From NCBI GenBank assembly GCA_002886105.1, contig CP025776.1, positions 4,960,001 through 5,024,000 of the forward strand: DNA of 64,000 bases. The letters are read 5' to 3'. A program made the translations under genes and the position numbers. Under the pieces are notes generated by a model, which saw nothing but the letters and a program-made list of their open reading frames with translations, was not told the origin of the DNA and made no database searches. Shown one piece after another: positions 53,636 to 64,000 of the stretch. How positions within the stretch are numbered: position 1 is the first letter of the stretch; each line of letters opens with the position of its first letter. The DNA comes from Enterobacter sp. EA-1 (lineage in GTDB: Bacteria > Pseudomonadota > Gammaproteobacteria > Enterobacterales > Enterobacteriaceae).

Positions 53636-54968
53636 ATGTCTGGAAATGACCCCACGCGAAATCGTCAGCGAACTGAACAAACACATTATCGGCCGAGGAC
53701 GCTGCCAAGCGTTCAGTGGCGATTGCTCTGCGTAACCGCTGGCGTCGTATGCAGCTCGATGAAGAGCTGCGCCATGAAGTGACACCAAAAACATTCTGAT
53801 GATCGGCCCGACCGGTGTCGGTAAAACCGAAATCGCCCGTCGTCTGGCAAAACTCGCCAATGCACCGTTTATCAAAGTCGAAGCGACCAAGTTCACCGAA
53901 GTGGGCTATGTCGGCAAAGAAGTGGACTCGATCATCCGCGATCTGACCGATGCCGCCGTTAAAATGGTGCGTATTCAGTCGATCGAGAAAAACCGCTACC
54001 GTGCAGGAAGAAATGGCAGAAGAGCGCATTCTCGATGTGCTGATCCCGCCAGCAAAAAACAACTGGGGCCAGCCAGAGCAGCCCGCAGAACCTTCTGCGG
54101 CGCGTCAGTCTTTCCGCAAAAACTGCGTGAAGGCCAGCTCGACGACAAAGAGATTGAGATCGACCTCGCCGCTGCGCCGATGGGTGTCGAAATCATGGCG
54201 CCTCCGGGCATGGAAGAGATGACCAATCAGCTTCAGTCGATGTTCCAGAATCTGGGCGGTCAGAAGCAGAAGCCGCGCAAGCTGAAAATCAAAGATGCGA
54301 TGAAGCTGCTGATTGAAGAAGAAGCCGCGAAGCTGGTCAACCCGGAAGAGTTGAAACAAGAGGCTATCGACGCCGTTGAACAACACGGGATCGTGTTTAT
54401 CGACGAAATCGACAAAATCTGCAAGCGCGGTAATACCTCAGGACCGGATGTCTCTCGCGAAGGCGTGCAGCGCGACCTGCTGCCGCTGGTGGAAGGTTGC
54501 ACCGTATCGACGAAACACGGCATGGTCAAAACCGACCATATTCTGTTTATCGCTTCCGGTGCATTCCAGATTGCCAGCCCGTCGGATCTCATCCCGGAAC
54601 TGCAAGGCCGTTTGCCGATCCGTGTTGAACTGCAGGCGCTGACCGCAGAAGATTTCGAACGCATCCTCACCGAGCCGAACGCATCGGTTACCGTACAGTA
54701 CAAAGCGCTGATGGCGACCGAAGGCGTGAACATCGACTTCACTGACGACGGTATCAAACGCATCGCGCAGGCGGCACGGCAGGTGAACGAAACCACGGAA
54801 AACATCGGCGCTCGCCGTTTGCATACCGTGCTGGAACGCCTGATGGAAGATATCTCCTATGACGCCAGCGATCTGGGCGGCAAGACGATCATCATTGATG
54901 CCGACTATGTGAGTAAACATCTTGATGCTTTAGTGGCAGATGAAGATCTGAGCCGTTTTATCTTATAA
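53636..54968 (+). CDS. hslU: ATPase subunit HslU of the HslUV protease
   Basis: HslU is the AAA+ unfoldase partner of HslV. The start at ATG 53636 reads [19 protein letters not shown] after removing one base (TGA read TGGA at 53641). Walker A is [20 protein letters not shown], Walker [21 protein letters not shown], and the arginine-finger end [20 protein letters not shown]. The C-terminal tail (DEDLSRFIL) that docks into HslV is present. The I domain spans about residues 110-240. The span is 1333 bases against 1332. Breaks near 53694 (CCAGG read as CCGAGG), 53785, 53998 and 54115. Confidence 0.96.
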
Positions 54969-54998
54969 TCATCGCCACAACGTTTTCATCACATTCGA

Positions 54999-55021
54999 TG
55001 GGGGCTTATGCCCCCATTTTT
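54999..55021 (+). terminator. hslU terminator
   Basis: The stem TGGGGGC / GCCCCCA with a four-base loop is followed by five T, 30 bases after the hslU stop. Confidence 0.9.
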
Positions 55022-55034
55022 GTTGGCCTAATTT

Positions 55035-55964
55035 ATGAACGAAACGCAAACTCTGAGCCGTACTCAAGCCCGGCTGGAAAGCCTGCGACCGAAAACATTA
55101 CCGCTGGCGTTTGCCGCCATTGTCGTCGGTACGGTGCTGGCACTGGTGGCAGGGCTTTTTGATCCGCTGGTCGCCGTGCTCGCGCTGATCACCGCCGGAC
55201 TGCTGCAAATTCTCTCTAATCTCGCCAACGATTATGGCGACGCAGTCAAAGGCAGCGATAAGCCAGACCGTATCGGGCCATTGCGCGGCATGCAAAAGGG
55301 GCGATTTCCCTCGAGCAAATGAAGCGCGCGCTGATAATTATCATCATCCTGAGCTGCATCGCCGGGCTGCTGCTGGTCACCGCCGCCACCCAGACAATGA
55401 CCGACTTTATCGGTTTTCTGGTGCTGGGTGGACTCTCAATTATCGCCGCCATCACCTACACCATCGGCAAACGCCCTTACGGCTATATTGGCCTTGGCGA
55501 TGTGTCAGTGCTGATTTTCTTTGGCTGGCTGAGCGTCATTGGTAGCTGGTATCTGCAAACGCATATGCTGGTTCCCGCCGTGATCCTGCCTGCGACAGCC
55601 TGCGGCCTGCTGGCCACAGCGGTATTGAATATCAACAACCTGCGCGATATCGATAGCGACCGTGAAAACGGTAAAAAATACGCTGGTGGTGCGTTTAGGG
55701 CCGATCAATGCTCGCCGTTACCACGCGGGTTTACTGGTGGGCGCGCTGTTATGTCTGGCATTGTTTAATCTGCTGTCACTGCACAGCGTCTGGGGATGGC
55801 TGTTTATTCTTGCCGCACCGCTGCTGATAAAACAGGCGCGTTTTGTGCTGCGTGAGCTCGACCCGCGGGCGATGCCGCCGATGCTGGAACGCACGGTAAA
55901 AGGCGCACTGTTAACTAACCTGTTGTTTGTAGCTGGAATTATCCTCAGTCAGACGCATTTTTAA
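55035..55964 (+). CDS. menA: 1,4-Dihydroxy-2-naphthoate octaprenyltransferase MenA
   Basis: MenA attaches the octaprenyl chain in menaquinone synthesis. It is a UbiA-family membrane enzyme. It starts MNETQTLSRTQARLESLRPK. The two Asp-rich motifs are NDYGDAVKGSDKPDRIG and NNLRDIDSDRENGKN. Eight or nine hydrophobic segments are visible, such as LAFAAIVVGTVLALVAGL and RALIIIIILSCIAGLLLVTA. It ends LFVAGIILSQTHF. The span is 930 bases against 927. Breaks near 55303 (CCTGG read as CCTCG region), 55315 and 55672. Confidence 0.95.
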
Positions 55965-56056
55965 CTGATTAATGTCAATTAACAATTGATGATTTTGCCA
56001 ACAGCGCGCGATGCGCGATATACTGACAACTCTCGTCACAACTGAACGTTAAGCCT

Positions 56057-56542
<486 letters not shown>

Positions 56543-56545
56543 AGA

Positions 56546-56575
56546 AAGGGCGCCTGAGGGCGCCTTCTTATTTTC
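56546..56575 (+). terminator. rraA terminator
   Basis: The stem GGCGCC / GGCGCC with loop TGAG is followed by a T-rich stretch, just after the rraA stop. Confidence 0.75.
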
Positions 56576-56578
56576 TCC

Positions 56579-56610
56579 GTGTCTGGCGGCGCTTCGCTTA
56601 CCCGACACGA
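56579..56610. repeat. REP element between rraA and zapB
   Basis: GTGTCTGGCGGCGCTTCGC pairs imperfectly with CTTACCCGACACG, forming a REP-type palindrome between convergent genes. Confidence 0.7.
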
Positions 56611-56617
56611 ATCGTAA

Positions 56618-56863
56618 TCAGACTTCTTCCATGCGGCCCAGCAGCGCCTGCAGACGTTCCTGCCAGCCGTGCTGTTGCTCTCTTAATTGATTGTTTTCGC
56701 GCTCCAGCTCTTCACGCCCCTGCTGCGCGGACTGAATTTCCTGCGTCAGGCTGTTGTTCTTGTCTTTCAACTCTTCGATTTCCATCTGCAACAGCGTGAT
56801 GGTATCAATCGCCTGCTGCACCTTTGCTTCCAGTTTCTCAAACACTTCTAATGACATTGTCAT
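56618..56863 (-). CDS. zapB: Cell division factor ZapB
   Basis: ZapB is an 81-residue, entirely coiled-coil protein that links ZapA-FtsZ at midcell to the MatP-Ter macrodomain. The frame is intact. It reads [20 protein letters not shown] from the ATG at 56863, with clear heptads through [20 protein letters not shown], and ends ALLGRMEEV. An upstream in-frame extension to 56905 is unlikely because the family starts at MTMSLEV. Confidence 0.94.
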   Translation of the reverse strand: MTMSLEVFEKLEAKVQQAIDTITLLQMEIEELKDKNNSLTQEIQSAQQGREELERENNQLREQQHGWQERLQALLGRMEEV

Positions 56864-57356
56864 ACCTCTCCTGAGTTGCAAGGCGTTGATGGATATACAC
56901 TTCATCTTTCAAGTTGCAGGGAGTTGGCTCTCCTGCCGCTCGAATTATTCGTGTCTTACAAAATCCTCGTCCCGAATACCGGTGACGCCTTATGAATATG
57001 AGCATATTTGCTTGTTACCGATTGTATGAAGCCCACCAGCCCCTGTCCAGCGCAGAGCCGCGCTGTTTGCGCTTTGCAACACTTTTCAGCCTGCTCCCCG
57101 GTGCAAGAAAGGTATCTACCTCTAAATTGTTAATACCCGGTGGTTACAAAAATGATTCAGCTCACACTTCCTCATGGTGCAAAACGCGCATCATCGCGCG
57201 AAAACGCTCATTTTATTGACGCAGTACACACATTTTGATTTCGATATTTCTCGTTTTTGCTCGTTAACGATAAATTAACACTGTGTCTACACGACACCAT
57301 GGTGGTCTTCGGCCTCCGTGCTAACAATAACCACTAAACTTTTGCAGGATCCGATT
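56864..57356. promoter_or_regulatory. zapB-glpF intergenic region
   Basis: This gap of nearly 500 bases holds the divergent zapB and glpFKX promoters. A GlpR-like operator lies at 57256-57275. A segment near 56907-56955 (TTTCAAGTTGCAGGGAG and a GCCGCTCGAATTATTCG end) resembles a decayed outer arm of an ERIC-type repeat. No gene was recognised. Confidence 0.5.
57256..57275. promoter_or_regulatory. Probable GlpR operator upstream of glpF
   Basis: TTTGCTCGTTAACGATAAAT is a near-palindrome (TCGTTAACGA core) close to the GlpR consensus WATGTTCGWTAWCGAACATW. It lies about 80 bases before the glpF start, where E. coli has tandem GlpR operators. Confidence 0.6.
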
Positions 57357-58211
57357 ATGAGTCAAACATCAACCTTAAAAGGCCAGTGCATCGCCGAGTT
57401 TCTCGGCACCGGGTTGTTGATTTTCTTCGGTGTGGGCTGTGTCGCAGCGCTAAAAAGTGGCGGGAGCTACCTTTGGCCAGTGGGAAATCAGTATCATTTG
57501 GGGTCTGGGCGTGGCAATGGCCATTTACCTGACCGCAGGGGGTTTCCGGCGCGCATCTTAACCCGGCAGTTACCATTGCATTGTGGCTCTTCGCGAGTTT
57601 TGACGGACGTAAAGTTGTTCCGTTTATTATTTCTCAGTTTGCCGGCGCGTTTTGCGCGGCTGCACTTGTTTACGGGCTTTACTACAATCTTTTCCTCGAC
57701 TTTGGGAACAAACGCACAATATGGTGCGCGGCAGTGTTGAAAGTCTTGATCTGGCTGGTATTTTCTCTACTTACCCCCAACCCGCACATCAATTTTGTGC
57801 AGGCCTTCGCCGTTGAGATGGTGATCACCGCCGTCCTGATGGGCGTGATTATGGCGTTAGGCGATGATGGCAACGGCATTCCGCGTGGCCCGCTGGCACC
57901 GTTGCTGATCGGTCTGTTGATTGCCGTTATCGGCGCGTCGATGGGCCCGCTGACTGGCTTCGCCATGAACCCGGCGCGTGACATCGGACCAAAAGCATTC
58001 GCCCCGGCTGGCTGGCTGGGGCAATGTCGCCTTTACCGGCGGCAAAGATATTCCCTACTTCCTCGTCCCGCTGTTCGGGCCGATCGTAGGCGCGGCGCTC
58101 GGCGCATTTGGTTACCGTAAACTGATTGGTCGCCATCTGCCGTCAAATACCAGTGTGGCGGCGGAAGAAAAAAGGCACCGCCTCTACGACTCAACAAAAG
58201 CTTCGCTGTAA
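57357..58211 (+). CDS. glpF: Glycerol facilitator GlpF (aquaglyceroporin)
   Basis: GlpF is the inner-membrane channel for glycerol. It starts MSQTSTLKGQCIAEFLGTGL. The first NPA motif (HLNPAVTIALWLF) is readable in the DNA near 57555 and the second in GFAMNPARD at 57959. Hydrophobic helices include LLIFFGVGCVAALKSGG and PLAPLLIGLLIAVIGASMGP. It ends with the KASL tail. The span is 855 bases against about 846. Breaks near 57470 (CCAGTG region), 57535, 57715, 57750, 58012 and 58170. It is the first gene of glpFKX. Confidence 0.94.
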
Positions 58212-58232
58212 TGTGACTACGGGAACATAACC

Positions 58233-59741
<1,509 letters not shown>

Positions 59742-59755
59742 CCCGCAGTAACAGA

Positions 59756-59781
59756 AGCCCTCTCTCCAACGGGAGAGGGCT
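59756..59781 (+). terminator. Hairpin after glpK (partial terminator)
   Basis: The perfect stem AGCCCTCTC / GAGAGGGCT lies 15 bases after glpK but lacks a clear T-run. It may attenuate transcription into glpX or stabilise glpFK mRNA. Confidence 0.55.
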
Positions 59782-59850
59782 ATGCCCAATCAACCCTCCC
59801 TCGCTCGCTGTGATAAACTTCGCTCAATTTCTTTCACTGTAGAGTTTGTT

Positions 59851-60863
59851 ATGAGACGAGAACTTGCCATCGAATTCTCCCGGGTTGCAGAAGCCGCCGC
59901 GCTGGCGGGCTATATAAGTGGCTGGGACGCGGCGATAAAAATACCGCGGACGGCGCAGCGGTGCACGCTATGCGCATTATGCTCAATCAGGTCAATATCG
60001 ACGGAACCATTGTGATTGGCGAAGGGGAAATCGACGAAGCCCCAATGCTGTTTATCGGTGAGAAAGTGGGAACCGGTAAGGGTGATGCGGTGGATATCGC
60101 CGTCGATCCCATTGAAGGCACGCGCATGACCGCCATGGGTCAGGCAAACGCGCTGGCGGTACTGGCGGTGGGCGATAAAGGCTGCTTCCTGAACGCACCG
60201 GATATGTACATGGAAAAGCTGATTGTCGGTCCGGGCGCAAAAGGCGCTATCGACCTGAATCTGCCACTGGCGGATAACCTGCGTAATGTCGCTGCCGCGC
60301 TGAACAAACCGCTGAGCGAACTGACGGTCACCATTCTGGCCAAACCCCGCCACGATGCCACCATTGCAGAGATGCAAACGCTGGGCGTACGTGTTTTTGC
60401 TATCCCGGATGGCGACGTCGCAGCGTCGATTCTCACCTGTATGCCGGATAGCGAAGTGGATGTTCTGTATGGCATTGGCGGCGCACCGGAAGGAGTGGTG
60501 TCCGCTGCGGTGATCCGTGCGCTCGATGGCGACATGCAAGGGCGCTTGCTGGCACGCCATCAGGTTAAAGGCGATAGCGAAGAGAACCGCCGCATTGGTG
60601 AACATGAATTAAAACGCTGCCGTGGTATGGGCATTGGAAGCCGGTAACGTCCTGCGTCTGGATGATATGGCGCGCAGCGACAACGTGATTTTTCCGCCAC
60701 CGGCATCACCAAAGGCGATCTGCTGGATGGTATTACCCGCAAAGGGAATATCGCCACCACCGAAACGCTTCTGATCCGCGGTAAGTCGCGCACGATTCGC
60801 CGTATTCAATCGATTCATTATCTGGATCGCAAAGACCCTGAAGTACAACGTCATATACTGTAA
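59851..60863 (+). CDS. glpX: Class II fructose-1,6-bisphosphatase GlpX
   Basis: GlpX is the Mn-dependent class II fructose-1,6-bisphosphatase of gluconeogenesis. It starts MRRELAIEFSRVAEAAALAG. Metal and phosphate motifs read IVIGEGEIDEAPMLFIGEKV and AVDPIEGTRMTAMGQANALA. Later blocks are AKPRHDATIAEMQTLGVRVF and YGIGGAPEGVVSAAVIRALD. The end, after breaks near 60620 and 60690, reads SIHYLDRKDPEVQRHIL. The span is 1013 bases against 1011. It is the third gene of the glycerol operon and also has its own good ribosome site. Confidence 0.95.
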
Positions 60864-60959
60864 GGGTATTTGTTCAATTGAGCTTTCCGGCCCGGATGGG
60901 CTGGAAATCTTCGCTTGTTGACACGAAGATAAGGCAACGCAACAGAACAGGAGATAACC

Positions 60960-61706
60960 ATGGCGGACTGGGTAACAGGCAAAGTCACAAAGGTGCAGTT
61001 CTGGACCGACGCATTATTTAGTCTCACCGTTCATGCCCCCGTTCTTCCCTTCACCGCCGGGCAATTCGCTAAACTTGGACTGGAAATCGACGGCGAGCGC
61101 GTACAGCGCGCTTACTCGTACGTTAATGCGCCGAGGCAACCCCGATCTTGAGTTCTATCTTGTTATTGTTCCTGACGGCAAACTCAGCCCGCGTCTTGCG
61201 ACCTTACAGCCCGGAGATGAAGTGCTGGTGGTGAGCGAAGCCGCAGGGTTCTTTGTGCTGGAAGAAGTGCCGGACTGCGAAACCCTGTGGATGCTGGCAA
61301 CCGGCACTGCAATTGGGCCATATCTGTCGATTCTGCAAGAAGGCAAAGACCTTGAGCGCTTTAAAAACTGGTGCTGGTGCACGCGGTACGCTATGCGGCG
61401 GATTTAAGCTATTTGCCGTTGATGCTGGAGCTGCAAAAACGCTACGAAGGGAAATTACGCATTCAGACGGTGGTAAGCCGGGAGACGATTTCGGGTTCCC
61501 TGACCGGGCGGGTGCCGGCACTCATTGAAAGCGGCGCGCTGGAAGAGGCGGTCGGGCTGCCGATGAACACCGGGAGCAGTCACGTGATGCTGTGCGGCAA
61601 CCCGCAGATGGTGCGCGATACCACGCAACTGCTGAAAGAGACCCGGCAGATGACGAAGCATCTTCGCCGCCGACCGGGACATATCACCGCTGAACATTAC
61701 TGGTGA
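60960..61706 (+). CDS. fpr: Ferredoxin/flavodoxin-NADP+ reductase
   Basis: Fpr moves electrons from NADPH to flavodoxin or ferredoxin and is SoxRS-inducible in E. coli. The start at 60960 (MADWVTGKVTKVQFWTDALF) follows AGGAG. The FAD motif RVQRAYSYVN, the NADP motifs LATGTAIGPYLSIL and VMLCGNPQMVRDT, and the terminal GHITAEHYW are clear. The span is 747 bases, exactly 248 codons plus stop. Breaks near 61133, 61370 and 61385. The stop abuts the convergent yiiR stop without a gap. Confidence 0.95.
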
Positions 61707-62125
61707 TCAGCGGTACTTCACGTCCAGCGTCTGCTTGCCGTATTTGTTTTCCCCCTGGGTGCCGATAAACGCGCCCGAGTCAATCAGCATCATCACGATA
61801 ATCACCACCGGGATCAGGCGACCCACTGCCCATTCCAGCGTATCGTTGAGGACTGCCCAGTTCCCGGAAAGCAGCATCCACGCCAGCACCATTAATAATC
61901 CCCACGCACCGTGGCGTCCTCTATCGTGCAGGCGTTTCACCATGACGCAGGTCGTCGGCCAGATCAGGCACACCGGATAAAGGCCGCCATCTGGAAATCG
62001 AGCATTCCGCCGTTCGCCAGCGCAAATAAAACGATCATGCTGAGAAGCCAGAGGACAATCCAGACCCAAAAATCACGGCGTCCTATACGCCCTTTAAATG
62101 AAAACAACCACTGCTGTATACCCAT
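61707..62125 (-). CDS. yiiR: DUF805 family inner-membrane protein YiiR
   Basis: This is a small membrane protein of about 139 residues of unknown function. From the ATG at 62125 it reads MGIQQWLFSFKGRIGRRDFW, the DUF805 start. The motif TCVMVKRLHDRGRHGAWGL and hydrophobic helices LMVLAWMLLSGNWAVL and RLIPVVIIVMMLIDSGAFIG follow. It ends KQTLDVKYR. A break near 61990 separates the first helix from the rest. It is somewhat shorter than E. coli YiiR (146). Confidence 0.88.
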
Positions 62126-62238
62126 GTATGGTTCCTTATTATCGTAATGCTGCGTAGTTTACCCTCGAGGCGGGAGTTTTTGACAAGCCAGTCGGTTATC
62201 GTTTTAATCGTGAGCAAACTGTACAGAGGGCGATGTTC

Positions 62239-62830
62239 ATGAAAGCATGGCGTTACCGGGGTTTGGCTGCTATTCTCAACGCTGATCTTTTGTTCGCCCG
62301 TTATGGCGGAAGACGCGCCAGTCGCGGCGACAGCACCCTATTTACTGCCGGGCGCACCTACCTTTGATCAATCGATCAGCCAGTTCCGTGAGCGGTTTAA
62401 TACCGATAATCCCACGCTGGCGCTGAGCGAGTTTCGCGCCGTGGACGGCAGCGATCAGAACCTGACGCGAGCAGCGACAAAGATTAACGAGAGCCTCTAC
62501 GCGTCTACAGCGCTGGAACGCGGCACGTTGAAAATCAAATCCATGCAGATAACTCCGGCTACCGGTACAAGGCCCGGAACAGAAGGCGGCGAAAGCCAAA
62601 GCGCAGGAGTATATGGCGGCGTTTATTCGCGCCTTCACTCCCACGCTAACGGCGGCGCAAAGTATGCAAAAGCTGCAAAAGTTGCTGACTAACGGCAAAA
62701 GCAAGCCTTACTACGCCGAAACGGAAGGCCCGGTTCGCTATGTGGTGGCAGATAACGGCGAAAAGGGGCTGACCTTCGCTGTTGAACCGATTAAGCTGGC
62801 GCTATCTGAGGCCCTCGAAGACAACAATGA
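62239..62830 (+). CDS. yiiQ: DUF1454 periplasmic protein YiiQ
   Basis: YiiQ is an uncharacterised exported protein. The ATG at 62239 (MKAWRYRGLAAIL) begins a signal peptide that is broken near 62285. The mature part reads PYLLPGAPTFDQSISQFRER, KINESLYASTALERGTLKIK and GPVRYVVADNGEKGLTFAVE, which match E. coli YiiQ. Breaks lie near 62550-62600. The written frame runs to 62912, but restoring one A before 62828 gives a TGA at the position where the E. coli protein ends (after NK), so I place the end there. The end is uncertain. Confidence 0.85.
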
Positions 62831-62937
62831 CAAAAAGCAAAGCCTTTCAGGGGATGAATCTCTATACTGTTTCACAGACCATGCTGCCCTGAGGGGCGGC
62901 CATATTCCTTAATTCGCCAAGCGCGTGGAGAGTAAAA

Positions 62938-63705
62938 ATGCGACATCCTTTAGTGATGGGTAACTGGAAACTGAACGGCAGCCGCCACATGGTAAACGAA
63001 CTGGTTGCTAACCTGCGTACCGAGCTGGCTGGCGTAACAGGCTGCGCCGTTTCAATTGCACCGCCGGAAATGTACCGGATCTGGCCAAACATGCTGCTGA
63101 TGGTAGCCACATCGTACTGGGCGCGCAGAACGTTGACGTTAACCTGTCTGGCGCATTCACGGGTGAAACCTCTGCCGAAATGCTGAAAGATATTGGCGCG
63201 AAATACATCATCATCGGTCACTCTGAGCGTCGTACTTACCACGCGGAATCTGATGAATTCATCGCCAAAAAATTCGCGGTGCTGAAAGCAGCCGGTCTGA
63301 CCCTGGTTTTGTGCATCGGTGAAACCGAAGCAGAAAACGAAGCCGGTAAAACGGAAGAAGTGTGCGCACGCCAGATCGACGCAGTACTGAAAACGCAGGG
63401 CGCGAGCGCGTTCGAAGGCGCAGTCATTGCTTACGAACCGGTTTGGGCTATCGGTACCGGCAAATCCGCAACTCCTGCGCAAGCGCAGGCTGTTCACAAA
63501 TTTATCCGTGACCACATTGCCAAAGCAGACGCGAAAGTGGCTGAGCAAGTGATCATTCAGTACGGCGGTTCCGTAAACGCAGGCAACGCAGCAGAGCTGT
63601 TCACCCAGCCGGACATTGACGGCGCACTGGTTGGCGGCGCATCTCTGAAAGCTGACGCATTTGCCGTGATCGTGAAAGCCGCTGGAAGCAGCAAAACAGG
63701 CATAA
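62938..63705 (+). CDS. tpiA: Triosephosphate isomerase
   Basis: TpiA interconverts dihydroxyacetone phosphate and glyceraldehyde 3-phosphate. It starts [20 protein letters not shown] with the catalytic Lys of GNWKLNG. The active-site loop motifs [38 protein letters not shown] (Glu165 region and flexible loop 6) and [20 protein letters not shown] are clear. A CCTGG reads CCGG near 63075, and TGA reads TGGA at 63683; corrected, the end is KAAEAAKQA at TAA 63703. The span is 768 bases, exactly 255 codons plus stop. Confidence 0.96.
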
Positions 63706-63711
63706 TCCTGT

Positions 63712-64000
63712 TTACCCTCTCCCGCCCGGGAGAGGGTATTGTTTCCCCAGTACGCTAAACCACGCGTAATCCAGTGGTAACAATACCAGATACGTCACCA
63801 GCGCCAGCGCAAAACACAGCAGCATCCCCGCACGCACAGGCACTTTACCCAACGCCATCGCCACCACAATCGGCGACGCCTGATACGGCAACAGCGGCGT
63901 GGAATACCCCAATACCGGATCATAATCACCGACAGCAGCGGGAAACCGGTGGCCTCGGAAAAACTCTGCGCCGGTGGTAAATAATGCCGGCACGCCATTA
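63712..64000 (-). CDS. DASS (SLC13-like) anion transporter, C-terminal fragment
   Basis: Read on the minus strand from the right edge, a membrane protein fragment shows [15 protein letters not shown], then [40 protein letters not shown] and [11 protein letters not shown]. The proline-glutamine signature [11 protein letters not shown] near the C-terminus is typical of divalent anion:Na+ symporters (DASS/SLC13, including citrate, tartrate and dicarboxylate carriers). A break lies near 63910. The written frame reads into the terminator and stops at 63712; the natural stop may be a few codons earlier. Substrate cannot be told. E. coli K-12 has cdh, not such a gene, beside tpiA. Confidence 0.7.
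   Translation of the reverse strand, partial: NGVPALFTTGAEFFRGHRFPAAVGDYDPVLGYSTPLLPYQASPIVVAMALGKVPVRAGMLLCFALALVTYLVLLPLDYAWFSVLGKQYPLPGGRG
63713..63738. terminator. Hairpin between tpiA and the convergent transporter gene
   Basis: The perfect stem TACCCTCTCCCG / CGGGAGAGGGTA lies 7 bases after tpiA, followed by TTGTTT. It separates two convergent genes. Confidence 0.75.

Noticed and set aside
53256-54062. 268-codon open frame on the minus strand across hslVU
   Set aside because: It is antisense to two well-recognised genes, has no similarity that I recognise and no ribosome site. It is a shadow of GC-rich coding DNA.
59910-60605. 231-codon minus-strand open frame opposite glpX
   Set aside because: It mirrors the conserved GlpX coding strand and has no independent support.
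61136-61380. Split fpr as two separate small proteins
   Set aside because: The two pieces join into a single ferredoxin reductase of exactly 248 codons once two one-base errors are corrected.

Overview
The window is ordinary chromosomal housekeeping DNA of an enterobacterium (family Enterobacteriaceae). Nearly every gene can be aligned by eye to its Escherichia coli counterpart, and gene order follows the E. coli 85-89 minute region with a few gaps. The 16S variable regions look more like the Enterobacter/Kosakonia/Leclercia side of the family than E. coli or Klebsiella, but genus cannot be settled from this window. No phage, IS element, CRISPR array, toxin system or cargo island was seen, and I did not find a convincing undescribed system.

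Layout. 1-3.7 kb: rho (start only), rhoL, trxA, rhlB, gppA. 3.7-15.3 kb: rep, ppiC, ilvC/ilvY and the complete ilvLXGMEDA branched-chain amino acid operon with its attenuator. 15.6-18.5 kb: comM, maoP, hdfR. 18.5-24.3 kb: one complete rRNA operon on the minus strand (16S, tRNA-Ile, tRNA-Ala, 23S, 5S, tRNA-Asp, tRNA-Trp). 24.3-31.9 kb: murI, btuB with a cobalamin riboswitch, trmA, yijD, fabR, sthA, oxyR. 32-36.8 kb: OxyS sRNA and the divergent argCBH/argE arginine genes. 37-42.6 kb: ppc, yijO, fsaB, gldA. 42.7-48.3 kb: the methionine regulon block metF, metL-metB, metJ, then rpmE. 48.5-56.9 kb: priA, cytR, ftsN, hslVU, menA, rraA, zapB. 57.3-64 kb: glpFKX, fpr, yiiR, yiiQ, tpiA and the end of a DASS-family transporter.

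Most protein genes are broken by one-base (sometimes two-base) insertions or deletions. This is almost certainly a sequencing artefact. The breaks fall overwhelmingly where homologues have CCAGG or CCTGG, the Dcm methylation site, which appear here as CCGAGG, CCTCGG, CCGG or CCAG. The same changes occur inside the 16S and 5S rRNA and in essential genes. This is what unpolished nanopore data from a Dcm-methylating strain look like. I therefore annotate each gene as one CDS from its true start to its true stop and do not call pseudogenes. Gene spans agree with the family length to within a few bases in nearly every case.

The most notable structural point is the rRNA operon. Its upstream side (btuB-murI) is the neighbourhood of E. 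coli rrnB, while its downstream side (tRNA-Asp, tRNA-Trp, hdfR, maoP, comM, ilv) is that of rrnC. The join could be a real rrn-mediated rearrangement or duplication, a lineage difference, or an assembly join across rRNA copies.
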